Below, piece by piece: positions 16,321 to 25,600 of a stretch of 33,912 nucleotides of DNA (the stretch's first letter is position 1; every line of letters begins with the position of its first letter). Both the position numbers and the translations under genes were made by a program. Origin of the DNA: JAGMDK01 sp023128695 (GTDB lineage: Bacteria > Planctomycetota > Phycisphaerae > UBA1845 > Fen-1342); contig DAOVQG010000010.1 of assembly GCA_030628805.1 (NCBI GenBank), positions 1 to 33,912 of the forward strand, in the 5' to 3' direction. The notes under the pieces were generated by a model. That model had not been told where the DNA came from. It worked only from the letters and a program-made list of their open reading frames with translations, and did no database searches.

Positions 16321-17814
16321 TTATTTGCTTTGCCTGCATTCGGCGATCAGCGAATCGATTTTCTTTATGCACGCTTGCGTATCCGGTTTGATGACGTTCT
16401 CGAAGCGTCTCTCGAGCACGCCGCGTAGCTCTTCGATGCCCCCGTCATCACGCTCCAGCACGTTCTCCGGCCCCAAGAGCATCCGGTAGGGTCGTCGTTG
16501 CATCATCTCGAATGCGGCGACGAGCTTCCGCCGGGAACCCTCGGCCTCGCGTTGCAGCCGCAACAGCTGCGTTCGTCGAGATTCAGCTTGCCTGACTGTG
16601 GCGAGAATGTGAACGCGACGCGCAATGAGCTGTGCGACCCGCCGCACGATTTCAAGCCTAACGGAATCAAACCGATCAATATGCCTGCGCAGATCGGCCA
16701 GCTCGGCCGACCGCCGACAGATGGCGGCTTCCCGGAACCACACATCGTCCTGAATGTACGGAACAAGCCGTTCGTTGACCGGCGGTGTTGTCAAGTTCAA
16801 AACCGCATGGAGGTTCGACGCCTTGATCCTGCGAGGGCTGTAGTACCCCTCGGTGAAGAGGAAGGCCTCCCCGGTCCGTAGTCGCGCGACCTCTTCAAAC
16901 TCGGTTTCACCAAAGAGCATCGCCCCGCCCAGATCGGTGCGATCCTGATTGGCCACCAGGCGAAACGTGAGTTTCGACCCAGTGTTCTTCACGACCTCCG
17001 GGGCCACCGCCGATGGCAACTGGTCGACGATCACGAGTGCCACCCCCAAGGCGCGGAGTTCGGCCAACATCCGGCATACAAACTCCGCGGCGTGCGCCTT
17101 GGTGTCCACGGCATCCTCACCTGGTGTCGTGTCTGTAGAACGCCCGACCAGGTTGTGGGCTTCTTCGATGACGATGACAAACCGTACACGCTGCTGCGGT
17201 TCGAGCGATTTGACATACTGACGTATCCAGGTGAGCAGGAAGAACGTATATAGCGATGCCGCCTCGCGTGGCAGTCGGTCGAGTTCGTGAATGGACTGGG
17301 TCGCCATCAGATGCGGGATGCTCGGAATGCTCCGCTTGCACTGGAAGATCCTGCCGATCAGGCCGTGTGTAAGGATTCCCAGGCGCACGTCCAGCGCTGC
17401 CCGGATATCCGGGCCGATTCGGTCTGAGTAGTGTTTCTCTGCCAGGACGCACTCTACGGCAGCCATCAGATCCGCCATGACCGGCGGGTCGTTTGGGTCC
17501 GGGTACTTCTCGTACATGCGATCGAGACCTTCTCGTAGCAACGCTGGCAGCGGCCCAAACAAAGGCATGCTCGCTTCGAAACAAACGACCAATGTCTCGA
17601 TATGCTCTTCAAGCGAACTACCAGGCGGAATCTCGAACGGGTTCAGCCGCAACGGCGACACGGTTTCCACGCCGATTGTGTACACCTCAAGTTCGGACCC
17701 GAAACGGCGCACGGCCTTGCGTGAATCTCCCTTGAGCATCTTGAGCGCGCGGTACTCGGTCTTGGCCGTTTCGATTACCATGAATGGGATGGATTCTCGC
17801 CGGTGATTCCCCAT
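16321..17814 (-). CDS. HerA-type ATPase, C-terminal half (Walker B)
   Basis: The 497-residue product begins directly after the stop of the upstream half. Its first residues, IPFMVIETAKTEYRALK, are the strand and helix that in intact HerA/DUF87 ATPases follow immediately after the Walker A helix. Walker B with catalytic glutamate is FVIVIEEAH at 212-220, and ALVIVDQLPSAVAPEV with TFRLVANQDR gives the later sensor region. It has no Walker A of its own, so by itself it cannot bind ATP normally. The last 160 residues are coiled-coil helices. HerA-class motors are hexameric DNA translocases, often paired with nucleases in repair and defence. A true two-subunit ATPase or a nonsense-split gene are both possible. 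Confidence 0.9.
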   Translation of the reverse strand: MGNHRRESIPFMVIETAKTEYRALKMLKGDSRKAVRRFGSELEVYTIGVETVSPLRLNPFEIPPGSSLEEHIETLVVCFEASMPLFGPLPALLREGLDRMYEKYPDPNDPPVMADLMAAVECVLAEKHYSDRIGPDIRAALDVRLGILTHGLIGRIFQCKRSIPSIPHLMATQSIHELDRLPREAASLYTFFLLTWIRQYVKSLEPQQRVRFVIVIEEAHNLVGRSTDTTPGEDAVDTKAHAAEFVCRMLAELRALGVALVIVDQLPSAVAPEVVKNTGSKLTFRLVANQDRTDLGGAMLFGETEFEEVARLRTGEAFLFTEGYYSPRRIKASNLHAVLNLTTPPVNERLVPYIQDDVWFREAAICRRSAELADLRRHIDRFDSVRLEIVRRVAQLIARRVHILATVRQAESRRTQLLRLQREAEGSRRKLVAAFEMMQRRPYRMLLGPENVLERDDGGIEELRGVLERRFENVIKPDTQACIKKIDSLIAECRQSK

Positions 17815-19158
17815 CTAATCCTCCTCCACACCTGCGAATACGTTGATGCCAGCCAACTGCAGGAGCAGGTGCATCATCGCGGTGGTCTTTCCCATGCCAG
17901 GGGTTCCCGCGATGAAGCAGTGCTTCAGGAGCAGATCGAAGCGAATACCACGTGGCAAGCTGCCTGTTTTGCCTCCGGTGCTTGGTTCCAGATCACGCCC
18001 AAAGACGATGAGGTCGTCCACGGCATCCCGGACGGGGTCGGTGTTCTTCCTGATGCAGCACGGCGACGCGTGACCCGCAACCGGCAGGCGAAACATCCCC
18101 GCCAGTTCCTCTACGGGGGCCACGTGAATGAGACGACGCAATTGCTCGTACCGCGGAGCGTCCTTCCCCTCCCAGAGTCGTTCCTGAGCCGGTATGGCAT
18201 GCACGCCCACGCCCGTGGCGGCCGCCACGGTGTCGTCGAAGCCGGGTTCGCCGCGCTCGATTGTGATGAGGCGATAGCTGCCGTCGCAGAAACCTGACTC
18301 CCCCAGAACCGAGCCCACCATGCGGGCAACCGCGCCCGACTCCGCAAAGACCCGGGCGCCGAAATACAGGTGCGCCGTTCTCAGGCTGTCATGGAACCGT
18401 TGTTGCTGGCGCAGGATGTTGTCTGCAAGGGGATCCTTGTGACGCAGCGGTCTTAGGCCGCTCCTGAACGTGTACGGCCGCGGCGAGTCGTCTCCAACAT
18501 AGTCGAGCCCAGCTTGATCCTCCTCATCGTCCTGATCCCAATGACGGTTGACCGACTCCAGCCGCCGCAAATAGTCCGTGTGCGCTGCCAACTCCTCCGA
18601 CACGTCCGCAGGCTCCACACCGACGCACACGACGACGCATTCAGTGAGGTTGCCCAATACACGGTCCAACATCGAGTAGTCGTTGTCGTCATTCGGCTCC
18701 AGTGCCTCGATGGAGTAGTAGAACTCGGGGATGTTGGCGTTAAACTCGGGGCCGTGCAGCGGACGTACCAATTGGGCGCGTCGAACCACGTCGCAGATAG
18801 CTCGCATGCGGTTCCAGGGCACTGTGGCTTCGCTTTCCTCGACAAGCTCGTAGAACCGAGCCAGCGGTCCGCGCGTGACGAACGACTCCAGTAAGCTGCC
18901 TACCGATTCGCTGCGCGCCCACAGCCTCACGTAGATGCGTATACGCGATTGAAGAGCTTCACGACGTTCCGATGGTTGGTAAACGAAACGCACCTCTGCG
19001 GCGGCGGTGGCCGGAGGCAGTTGCGCCAGGATGCGCAACCAATGTTCACAGTCGCGTGAAATGGCGGCGCACACATCCCCGCCCGCCACCACCCGGTACG
19101 GCACGTACTCCGCGTCGGGAAGTTCGCGTACACGAAATGTCTTGCGCCACTCACTCAT
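17815..19158 (-). CDS. HerA-type ATPase, N-terminal half (Walker A)
   Basis: The 447-residue product starts at an ATG with AGGAACG upstream, 9 bp after the E1 stop. The first 400 residues are the large N-terminal region of this HerA branch. At the very end is Walker A, GTPGMGKTTAM at 418-428, and helix MHLLLQLAG, after which the frame runs into INVFAGVEED and stops at TAG (17815-17817). The next gene is in the same reading frame with no base between. Thus Walker A and Walker B are on two polypeptides. The few extra residues before the stop encode a strong ribosome-binding site. The N-terminal part has an acidic patch (DQDDEED) and no membrane span. Confidence 0.9.
   Translation of the reverse strand: MSEWRKTFRVRELPDAEYVPYRVVAGGDVCAAISRDCEHWLRILAQLPPATAAAEVRFVYQPSERREALQSRIRIYVRLWARSESVGSLLESFVTRGPLARFYELVEESEATVPWNRMRAICDVVRRAQLVRPLHGPEFNANIPEFYYSIEALEPNDDNDYSMLDRVLGNLTECVVVCVGVEPADVSEELAAHTDYLRRLESVNRHWDQDDEEDQAGLDYVGDDSPRPYTFRSGLRPLRHKDPLADNILRQQQRFHDSLRTAHLYFGARVFAESGAVARMVGSVLGESGFCDGSYRLITIERGEPGFDDTVAAATGVGVHAIPAQERLWEGKDAPRYEQLRRLIHVAPVEELAGMFRLPVAGHASPCCIRKNTDPVRDAVDDLIVFGRDLEPSTGGKTGSLPRGIRFDLLLKHCFIAGTPGMGKTTAMMHLLLQLAGINVFAGVEED
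17820..17827 (-). promoter_or_regulatory. Strong Shine-Dalgarno inside the HerA break
   Basis: GGAGGAGG, on the minus strand, lies five bases before the ATG of the C-terminal HerA half and inside the last codons of the N-terminal half. It makes re-initiation at the second half highly likely, so that the two halves would be made in similar amounts. Confidence 0.8.
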
Positions 19159-19167
19159 CGTACGTTC

Positions 19168-20448
19168 CTACCTAGCCTCGAACGCCGCCAGGTCTTCCGC
19201 CGCAACCTCGATCCCCTCCTCGTGGGCCACGTGGCCAATGAAATCGCCGCAACAAGGGCAATCTGGCCTGCGCTCGAGTTCGATGCCGTACCATCGGAGG
19301 ATGCGAAAGCCATCCAGGCTAAATCCCAAGGGCGGGAGCTTCTCATATTCCGTTCCCTGTTCGCGGCGATTGATCCAGATGTACCACGGCGCCACGAGAT
19401 CCTCGTCAAGCGACCGCATTGTCGTGGGCTCATCTTGGAGTAGTTCCTGCACGCCGAGCTTGGCCACCATCTGGCTGATCGGGGCGATATCCGTCGACAG
19501 ACCCGGCTCGATTGGTACATCGCGGTCTGAGTAGGCTATCCGCTGTGCCTGGTCAGCCGTTGCGATCTCGTGATCACGAGCTTGATCGGGCAGAGACATG
19601 ACGAAGCACTGGTAACAAGGCGATCGGTGAGGGCGGACCCGAAGCACTTGGCCGCCATAAGCACGGCGAAACGCACCGGCCATGATCAGAGGCGTGTCTT
19701 CCTCAACACATACACTGTTGAGGATATTCCGACTGACCGGTTCATCCGTGCCGCAGAGTACGAGGTCAGCCGTCCGCACACATTGTCGCACGTGCTCGAT
19801 GCTGTCCCAGCAGATCTTCGTTTCCCAAGCTTGAACGTCAGCGTCCGGGTTCTTTCCGCGAATCAACTCGGCCATGACTTTCGTCTTGTAGCGCCCTACG
19901 TCGGCGAGGCCCGCAATGTGTCGGGTGATGTTGGCAACCTCAAGGCGGTCGTGGTCCATCAGCAAGAAGCGCCCGACCCCCGCCTTCGCCAACTCCATAA
20001 TGGCCGGTGCGCCTCCGCTGCCCAGACCGCCTTCGAACACGCACTTATCCTTGAGGACATCCGTCTCGAGGAGGCCGCTGATGCGCGAGTGTAACTCCTG
20101 CTTCACCGGAACGCACAGCACCGGCGACTCCTGCCAACCGCCGTCACGGAGCACGAATCCCTGAAGCCGAACGCCGGCCGCACCGGTGGGCCCAGCAGGT
20201 AATCCGTCATCGGCCACCGGTGACCGGAAGGCGATTACCCTGACCCGGTCGGCTGGCTTGCCGATCGTCTGGACCGGCACGGTAGCGTCACACTCGGACA
20301 CATGCAGGGTGCCAGGCACGGCGCCCGGACCATCCTCGTTCATCAGCGCGTTGTACACGTCGCCGTTGTCCCGGGCTCCCAGGAACAAGTCGCGCGACGC
20401 TTCACAGCCTTTGGCGCTTTCCACAATGTCGCTGGAGATGACGATCAT
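19168..20448 (-). CDS. E1/ThiF-like ubiquitin-activating-type enzyme
   Basis: I chose ATG 20448, which overlaps the preceding stop as ATGA; ATG 20457 and GTG 20466 are alternatives. The product is about 426 residues. The first 125 are a beta-rich N-terminal domain of unknown role. The adenylation domain follows: GGLGSGG nucleotide loop (140-146), LLMDHDRLEVANITRH with the acidic and Arg residues for ATP, and VLCGTDEP. Two CxxC pairs, CYQC (about 278-281) and CPCC (about 397-400), form the usual structural zinc site. Between these pairs I see no cysteine, where many E1-like enzymes keep their thioester Cys. It should adenylate the C-terminus of a small modifier and hand it to the E2-like protein encoded two genes upstream. 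Confidence 0.93.
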   Translation of the reverse strand: MIVISSDIVESAKGCEASRDLFLGARDNGDVYNALMNEDGPGAVPGTLHVSECDATVPVQTIGKPADRVRVIAFRSPVADDGLPAGPTGAAGVRLQGFVLRDGGWQESPVLCVPVKQELHSRISGLLETDVLKDKCVFEGGLGSGGAPAIMELAKAGVGRFLLMDHDRLEVANITRHIAGLADVGRYKTKVMAELIRGKNPDADVQAWETKICWDSIEHVRQCVRTADLVLCGTDEPVSRNILNSVCVEEDTPLIMAGAFRRAYGGQVLRVRPHRSPCYQCFVMSLPDQARDHEIATADQAQRIAYSDRDVPIEPGLSTDIAPISQMVAKLGVQELLQDEPTTMRSLDEDLVAPWYIWINRREQGTEYEKLPPLGFSLDGFRILRWYGIELERRPDCPCCGDFIGHVAHEEGIEVAAEDLAAFEAR

Positions 20449-20642
20449 AGGATCCATCCCGCGCACGCGCCAAAATGCTCCATGTCGTGTGGTGTTACCA
20501 CGATGCCGCGGTCGGGGTCATCGTAGGTGTTCACATGGCGAATTGTCTTGGTTTGCGGATCGTATTTGAGTCCGGTAGCAATGTTATCGCCCTCTTGGAT
20601 ATCTCGCATGATTTCATGTACGCTCTGTTCTTCGTTCCACAT
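20445..20642 (-). CDS. 65-residue protein between E2 and E1, candidate modifier or accessory
   Basis: The start ATG at 20642 has AAGGAG seven bases upstream, so a longer frame to 20810 is rejected. The stop overlaps the E1 start. The sequence reads as an N-terminal acidic helix (SVHEIMRDIQEGD), a hairpin-like stretch NIATGLKYDPQTKTIRHVNT, and GIVVTPHDMEHFGACAGWIL. In related operons this place is often held by the ubiquitin-like modifier. The size fits, but there is no recognisable beta-grasp pattern and no terminal Gly-Gly; the last glycine is followed by WIL, so maturation by the JAB protease would be required. It could equally be a small specificity factor. Confidence 0.75.
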   Translation of the reverse strand: MWNEEQSVHEIMRDIQEGDNIATGLKYDPQTKTIRHVNTYDDPDRGIVVTPHDMEHFGACAGWIL

Positions 20643-20671
20643 GGCACACTCCTTCTCAATATCAACTCGGG

Positions 20672-21103
20672 TCAACACAGAAACTCCGCAAGATCGCGGC
20701 CCGTTCGCAAGTGCGCGTGATATGCCTCTAACCAGAGATGCCCCTTGAGCAAGACCAGAAGGCAGGTTCTCGATGCATCCCACTCCTCGAAGTGGCAGAT
20801 CTTCACGCATCCACCGTGATTGTTGTAAACGTGGAAATCATGTGACGTGCCAACGTAATTGATGGTACCGACTCCCCCATATCGGTACAGCGTGTGCGGA
20901 CTGGTGATGTATAGGTCCGGCTCTTCGTACGGATACGCTGGTGGCAGCTCGAGCTTCAGGAGGTATGAGCTACCGGAATTGGTGGTAGCCACGCCGGATA
21001 CATATGTGTCACCGAACGGATCGCAAAAGCTGAACTGCGGCATCTTGCTCGCCAGGAGTGCCCGCTCAAATGCAAGACGTTGTCGTTGTGTAGATGTCCA
21101 CAT
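20672..21103 (-). CDS. E2-like (UBC-fold) conjugating protein
   Basis: GAGGAG lies before the ATG at 21103, 3 bp after the JAB stop. The 143-residue product has the E2 order: an N-terminal helix (RQRLAFERALLAS), strands ending in SSYLLKLELPPAYPYEEP, which is the E2 signature P-x-x-YP-x-x-P (54-62), a His-rich segment (SHDFHVYNN), then GGCVKICHF-EEW with Cys99 or Cys103 as thioester residue and Trp108 as in classical E2s, and C-terminal helices. The length matches the catalytic core of eukaryotic E2s. Presumed job: accept the modifier from the E1 encoded downstream and transfer it to target proteins. No separate E3 gene is evident. Confidence 0.88.
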   Translation of the reverse strand: MWTSTQRQRLAFERALLASKMPQFSFCDPFGDTYVSGVATTNSGSSYLLKLELPPAYPYEEPDLYITSPHTLYRYGGVGTINYVGTSHDFHVYNNHGGCVKICHFEEWDASRTCLLVLLKGHLWLEAYHAHLRTGRDLAEFLC

Positions 21104-21106
21104 TGC

Positions 21107-22231
21107 CTACTCCTCCTCGGGGACAAGTTGCTTACTTCGGGGGCGGCCACGCCGCGAGGCTATCTTTGGCAGTGTGCTCCTGGGGCAGTGGAGCTGAGAG
21201 TCGGTCTCAACCATGGAGGCACCAGAATCATGACCGTGATACAGCGAAAGGATACACTGCCGAACGCAGACGAGACGGGCGGTCGTCCCTTCATCGAGAA
21301 TCTCGTGGGTGACGTCCTCTGGAGGGCCCCCTGTCGCACCCGACAGAAAAACGAAGCGTATCCGATGTGGTCGCCTGCGATGATAAGCAACCAGCGCCCT
21401 TGTGTCGCCATCCAGCGGTAACACGATGACGATGAGGTGATCCTCCAGGCGGACGCGAACGAGTTCGGCAACGTCGGAAGGTAGTTCTTCGAGTTGTTCC
21501 TGAATCTCACCGGGCAGGCACACCTCGGCGGCACAGTCTCTCGTGCGAGAGTCAACGTCGTCGAAGGAGATTCGCTCCAAGGGGAAATCACAGAATGCGG
21601 CCCCCAACTCCTCAGGACTGAACACTGCCTCGCTGGCCAGCGCCTGCCGGATGGGGCTTATGCCCTTGATGACCCTGATGGGACATCTACAGTATCGGCC
21701 TGAAGGAGCATGCGGATACGAGAACGAGTTGATTCGTATGTTGACGCCGTCCTTGCAGGAGTCTCCTTGCCGAGCCTTGCGGCGGCCGCGTGTACACCTC
21801 CCTCGGCCCGGGCCTTCCGGCGCGACCGGATGATGCGTAGTGATCACCTCCACCCAGCGCCGGATGTTGTTCTTGCTGGTGATCGAGCGTACCTGCGCCA
21901 CATCGCCACCGCTGGGCTGATCTATCCCTAGCGAATGGTGGGAATGATGGCCGCCCACGATCTGTAGACCGAACCGGCGATCGATGATGTTGGCAATCCT
22001 GCGAAAATGCGCCAGGTCCTGGGCGAAGTGAAGGGCCTCATGCCGGGCGTTCGGACCGGGAGGTAGGGCCAGCAGCACGACCGCATGACCACCGTGCGAC
22101 AGGAGTCCGGAGAGGTCACCACCGGCCTCCACGTCGCCCCACGAGGCGGAGACGCCGGCCAAGACTCGGAGTTCCGACTCGTAGATGGTGAATTGATGGT
22201 GCCTATCTGGCTGGCCCGAGTCCGAGCTCAT
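21107..22231 (-). CDS. JAB/JAMM-domain metalloprotease (deubiquitinase-like)
   Basis: ATG 22231 has GGGAG eight bases upstream; a TTG at 22264 is less likely. The product is about 374 residues. The N-terminal 150 form a JAB domain: a glutamate in DVEAGGDLSG (Glu35), and the zinc motif HSHHSLGIDQPSGGD with His96, His98, Ser107 and Asp110. The spacing between HxH and Ser is one residue longer than in the classic JAMM motif, as I recall from bacterial E1-E2-linked forms. The region 155-175 is basic and flexible. The C-terminal 180 residues form an extra domain I cannot name. JAB enzymes cleave peptide or isopeptide bonds after a modifier's C-terminal glycine, so it may mature or remove the tag. 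It is the first gene of the long operon. Confidence 0.9.
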   Translation of the reverse strand: MSSDSGQPDRHHQFTIYESELRVLAGVSASWGDVEAGGDLSGLLSHGGHAVVLLALPPGPNARHEALHFAQDLAHFRRIANIIDRRFGLQIVGGHHSHHSLGIDQPSGGDVAQVRSITSKNNIRRWVEVITTHHPVAPEGPGRGRCTRGRRKARQGDSCKDGVNIRINSFSYPHAPSGRYCRCPIRVIKGISPIRQALASEAVFSPEELGAAFCDFPLERISFDDVDSRTRDCAAEVCLPGEIQEQLEELPSDVAELVRVRLEDHLIVIVLPLDGDTRALVAYHRRRPHRIRFVFLSGATGGPPEDVTHEILDEGTTARLVCVRQCILSLYHGHDSGASMVETDSQLHCPRSTLPKIASRRGRPRSKQLVPEEE

Positions 22232-22638
22232 GGTTGTGCTCCCGGCGTTGCCGTTACACTCCAAGACCTAGTGACGCATCTTACGGCAGGCGCACTGCAT
22301 GGCTGGGGACCGACATGGCTACGCCGCGTGTGATCCCGACGGCCAAACGTGCGTGACAAGAGAAGGAAGGACTGCGAGTCCGCGATTCTTGCCCCTGCTA
22401 CTTACCTAAACAGGAAGGAGCAGCTGCGCGCCCGCGCGGGGGGAGATTTTCCTTCCTTCACCCTTGAATACGTGTCAGGGGGTGGGCAAAACCGGCCAGC
22501 GTGAGGACACCGCGGCCGATTCCTGCACATCTGTGGAATGGGAGGGTGCCTCGCTGGCCGGTGTTGTTGGATGTGACCTAGCCAAATGGGATATCTGCAG
22601 CGGCTCGCAGGGACCAGGAACCGTATCGGGCGACGCGC
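22232..22638. promoter_or_regulatory. Control region of the long minus-strand operon, with inverted repeats
   Basis: No convincing gene lies here. The kinase-WD40 gene ends at one side and the JAB gene starts at the other, both reading leftward, so the promoter for the 21-kb operon should be here. ACCGGCCAGCG (22491-22501) and CGCTGGCCGGT (22552-22562) form a perfect 11-bp inverted repeat, and GAAGGAAGG (22362-22370) is matched by CCTTCCTTC (22451-22459). A GC-rich palindrome lies near 22425-22442. I found no convincing -35/-10 pair, so an alternative sigma factor may be used. Confidence 0.55.
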
Positions 22639-25600
22639 CTACTTTTCCCCAGCTCCTGGCGTGATGATCGCGGTCTCCGCTTCGTAGACGAACGGCCTTA
22701 GCTGGTTATCGGTCGCGAAGGGCGGAACTTCCATGAGCGCCCGCAACCGCGATAGCGCCGCCGCTGCCTCCGTGACGCGGCCAAGTCGATTCAGCGCGAG
22801 ACCGATGAAGGCCAGATTGATCCGGTGAGTCATTCCGTCGTCCGACGCCACGGCGATCGCGTCGCTTCGGCCGAGCGTTTCGATCGCCTCTGCGAATGCA
22901 CCAGCGCGGTACTGGGCGGCGCCGAGCGTGTTCAAGTGACTGGCGTTTTCGGAGTTTAGTTGCACAGCCAGTCCGGCCATGCGCACAGCGCGGCGATACT
23001 CCTCCGCGCTGCGTTTCGGTGAACGAGCGATCTCCCATGCCAGATTATTCAGGCGCACAGGATCGTCCCCACGGCAGTGCACCAGCTCCAGGGCAGCCGT
23101 TCGCATCTCTTCGCTCAGCGTCGCATCCGCTAACAGATGTTCATGAACGAGGTCAGCGAACACCAGTTTCTCCATGAGTGCATCGACCTTCCATCGAGCG
23201 GCCGCGTTGATGTGTCGTTGCTGGCGAGCGACAGCCGATTCATCCGCGGATTCCCACAACCGTAGCGTGCCGTCGCGACTTCCGGAGGCGAATCGCTGTC
23301 CATCAGGACTGATTGCCAAAGACGTGACCTCGTCAGCGTGCCCGCGGAGAGTTAGGACCTTCTCCCCCGTAGCGGAGTCCCACACCCGTATTGTCCGGTC
23401 ATTGCCAGCAGACACGATTCGCCTGTCATCGGGCATAAAGGCCACGGAGCAAACGGCACCCGTGTGGGCGTGCATCGTCTTTACCTTGGCGCCGGTTGAG
23501 TGATTCCAGACGATGAGCACGCCGTCTGCGTCACCGGTTGCGATGCGCATCCCATCGTGGCTCCACGCCGCGCAGTAGATCGGAGCTTCATGGTCACCCA
23601 GAAGCCTCCCGTCCTCAGCCGTCAGGGAATCCCATACCCTGACTGTCGCGTCCGTGCTTGCCGAGACGATGTGCAGGCCGTCAGGGCTGACCGCAAGTGC
23701 GTTGACCGCTTTGGTGTGACCCTTCAGCGTCCTCAGCTCAACCCCCTTTTGGGCATCCCACACCCTGATCGTCCGGTCGCCGCCGGAGCAGACGATCCAG
23801 GCCCCGTCCGGGCTGAACGCCAACGATTGCACTCGGCCCAGGTGGCCAGAGAGAGTCATTGTCCGCTCGCCCGTAACCGCATCCCAAACCGCCACATCCC
23901 GGTCTCCGCTGGTGGAGGCGAGCTCTCGGCCGCCCGGGGCAAAAGCAACCGCCATGACCCCGCCTCCGGGGTCACGCAGTGTTCGCACTTCTCGCCCCGT
24001 CGGCACGTCCCAGATCTTGAGAACCGAATTGTGACCACCGCTGACCAGCCACTTGCCGTCCGGGCTGAAAGACAAAGAGTATATATATCGATTGTGCCCA
24101 GTTAGAATGAGCGCTTCGCTGGTCCTCGCGTAATCCCAACGTTTGATCGCTCCGTCCCCACCAGCGGAAAAGATCGAGTCATCGCGCGGGCTCAGGGCGA
24201 CCGATCGTACCGCCCCTTCGTGCCCTCGAAGGACCCCGAGTAGGCAGCCGGACCGGACATCCCACAACCTTACCGTTCCATCGTTACTGCTCGATGCCAG
24301 CTGCTCGCCGCTGGAACTGAACGCCACCCCCGTCACCCAATCGCTGTGTCCGCTCAGCGTCGACAGCTCCGTACCAGAAGCAACGTCCCAGATCCTCACC
24401 CTGCGATCGCGCCCGCCCGATGCGACGCGTGTACCGTTCGGACTCAAAGCGACGCATTCCACACGATCCGAATGACCAACCAAAACCTGGACTCCATGAC
24501 CGGGCGGGGCCCTCCAAAGCCTGATCGTCCGGTCGTAGCTGCCGGAGGCAATCAACTTGCTGTCCAGGCTGATTGCAACCGTGCTTACGGTTTCATCATG
24601 GCCCCGCAGCACCTCGCGTACATCACCCGTAACCGCATCCCACAGCATCACGGTAAGGTCGGCGGCCCCGGATACGACCCAACGACCATCAGCGCTGCAA
24701 GCCACCGCCGTAACATTGCTGGCGTGCCCCGAAAGCGTACGAAGCAGCCGGCCCGTGTCCGTCTCCCATACGCTTATATGCTTGTCGTGCGCCGCGGATA
24801 GGAACGATTCCCCATCTGCTCTGAAAGCGAGAGCGCTAATACCAGAGGCGTGACCCTGAAATGTCGATACGGGTTCGCCCGTCGCCACATTCCACAGGGT
24901 AATTGTGCCGTCACTATGCCCTGAAGCAAGGACGCTGCCGTTCGGTTGAAGCGCTACGCAATGGACGGGAGCTCCATGCTGCTGAAGAGTCGCTGCGCTG
25001 CCATCCGAAAGACAGTCGAGGTACTGCCATTCCCAGCCTCTCAACTCCTGCGGACATTCCGACAACATACGCTTCATTCGACCGACGGAATTGCCGTACC
25101 AAGCCTGCTGGGCAAGTCCAATCCGGTTGACATAGTCCTGCCGTCGTAGCCTCTCCGCGTGTTGCTCAGCCAGACGGTGGGCGGCTTTGGCCTCCCCTTC
25201 CGCATACATTGCTCGGTCCCGTTGACGGGCCAGATCCTGTGATTCCATCACCTTGGCAAGAGTCAGGGCGAGCAGAAACACGACAACCGGCAGGGAAATA
25301 GCCGCAAGCATGACGAAGCGGCGATGACGCTGCGCGTGTCTCCGCAGCACGTACCATGCGCTGTCCTGCTTGGCCTCGATCGGTTTGCCCGCCAGATAGC
25401 GACGCAGGTCACGGGCGAGCGCACCGGCATGCTCATACCGTCGTTCGGGCTCCTTGGCCAGGCACTTCAGGACAATCGTTTCGATCTCATTACCGATCTC
25501 GCGACGAAACGTGCGGGGTTTCCGAGGCTCAGCCTCCACGATGTTGTTGAACACGCTGCGGACGTCCCCGTTTACCGAATACGGAAACTGCCCGGTGAGC

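Noticed and set aside
17815..17817. TAG as a pyrrolysine or readthrough codon
   Set aside because: No pyrrolysine genes are visible, and the ribosome-binding site just before the next ATG explains the split better; readthrough is not fully excluded.
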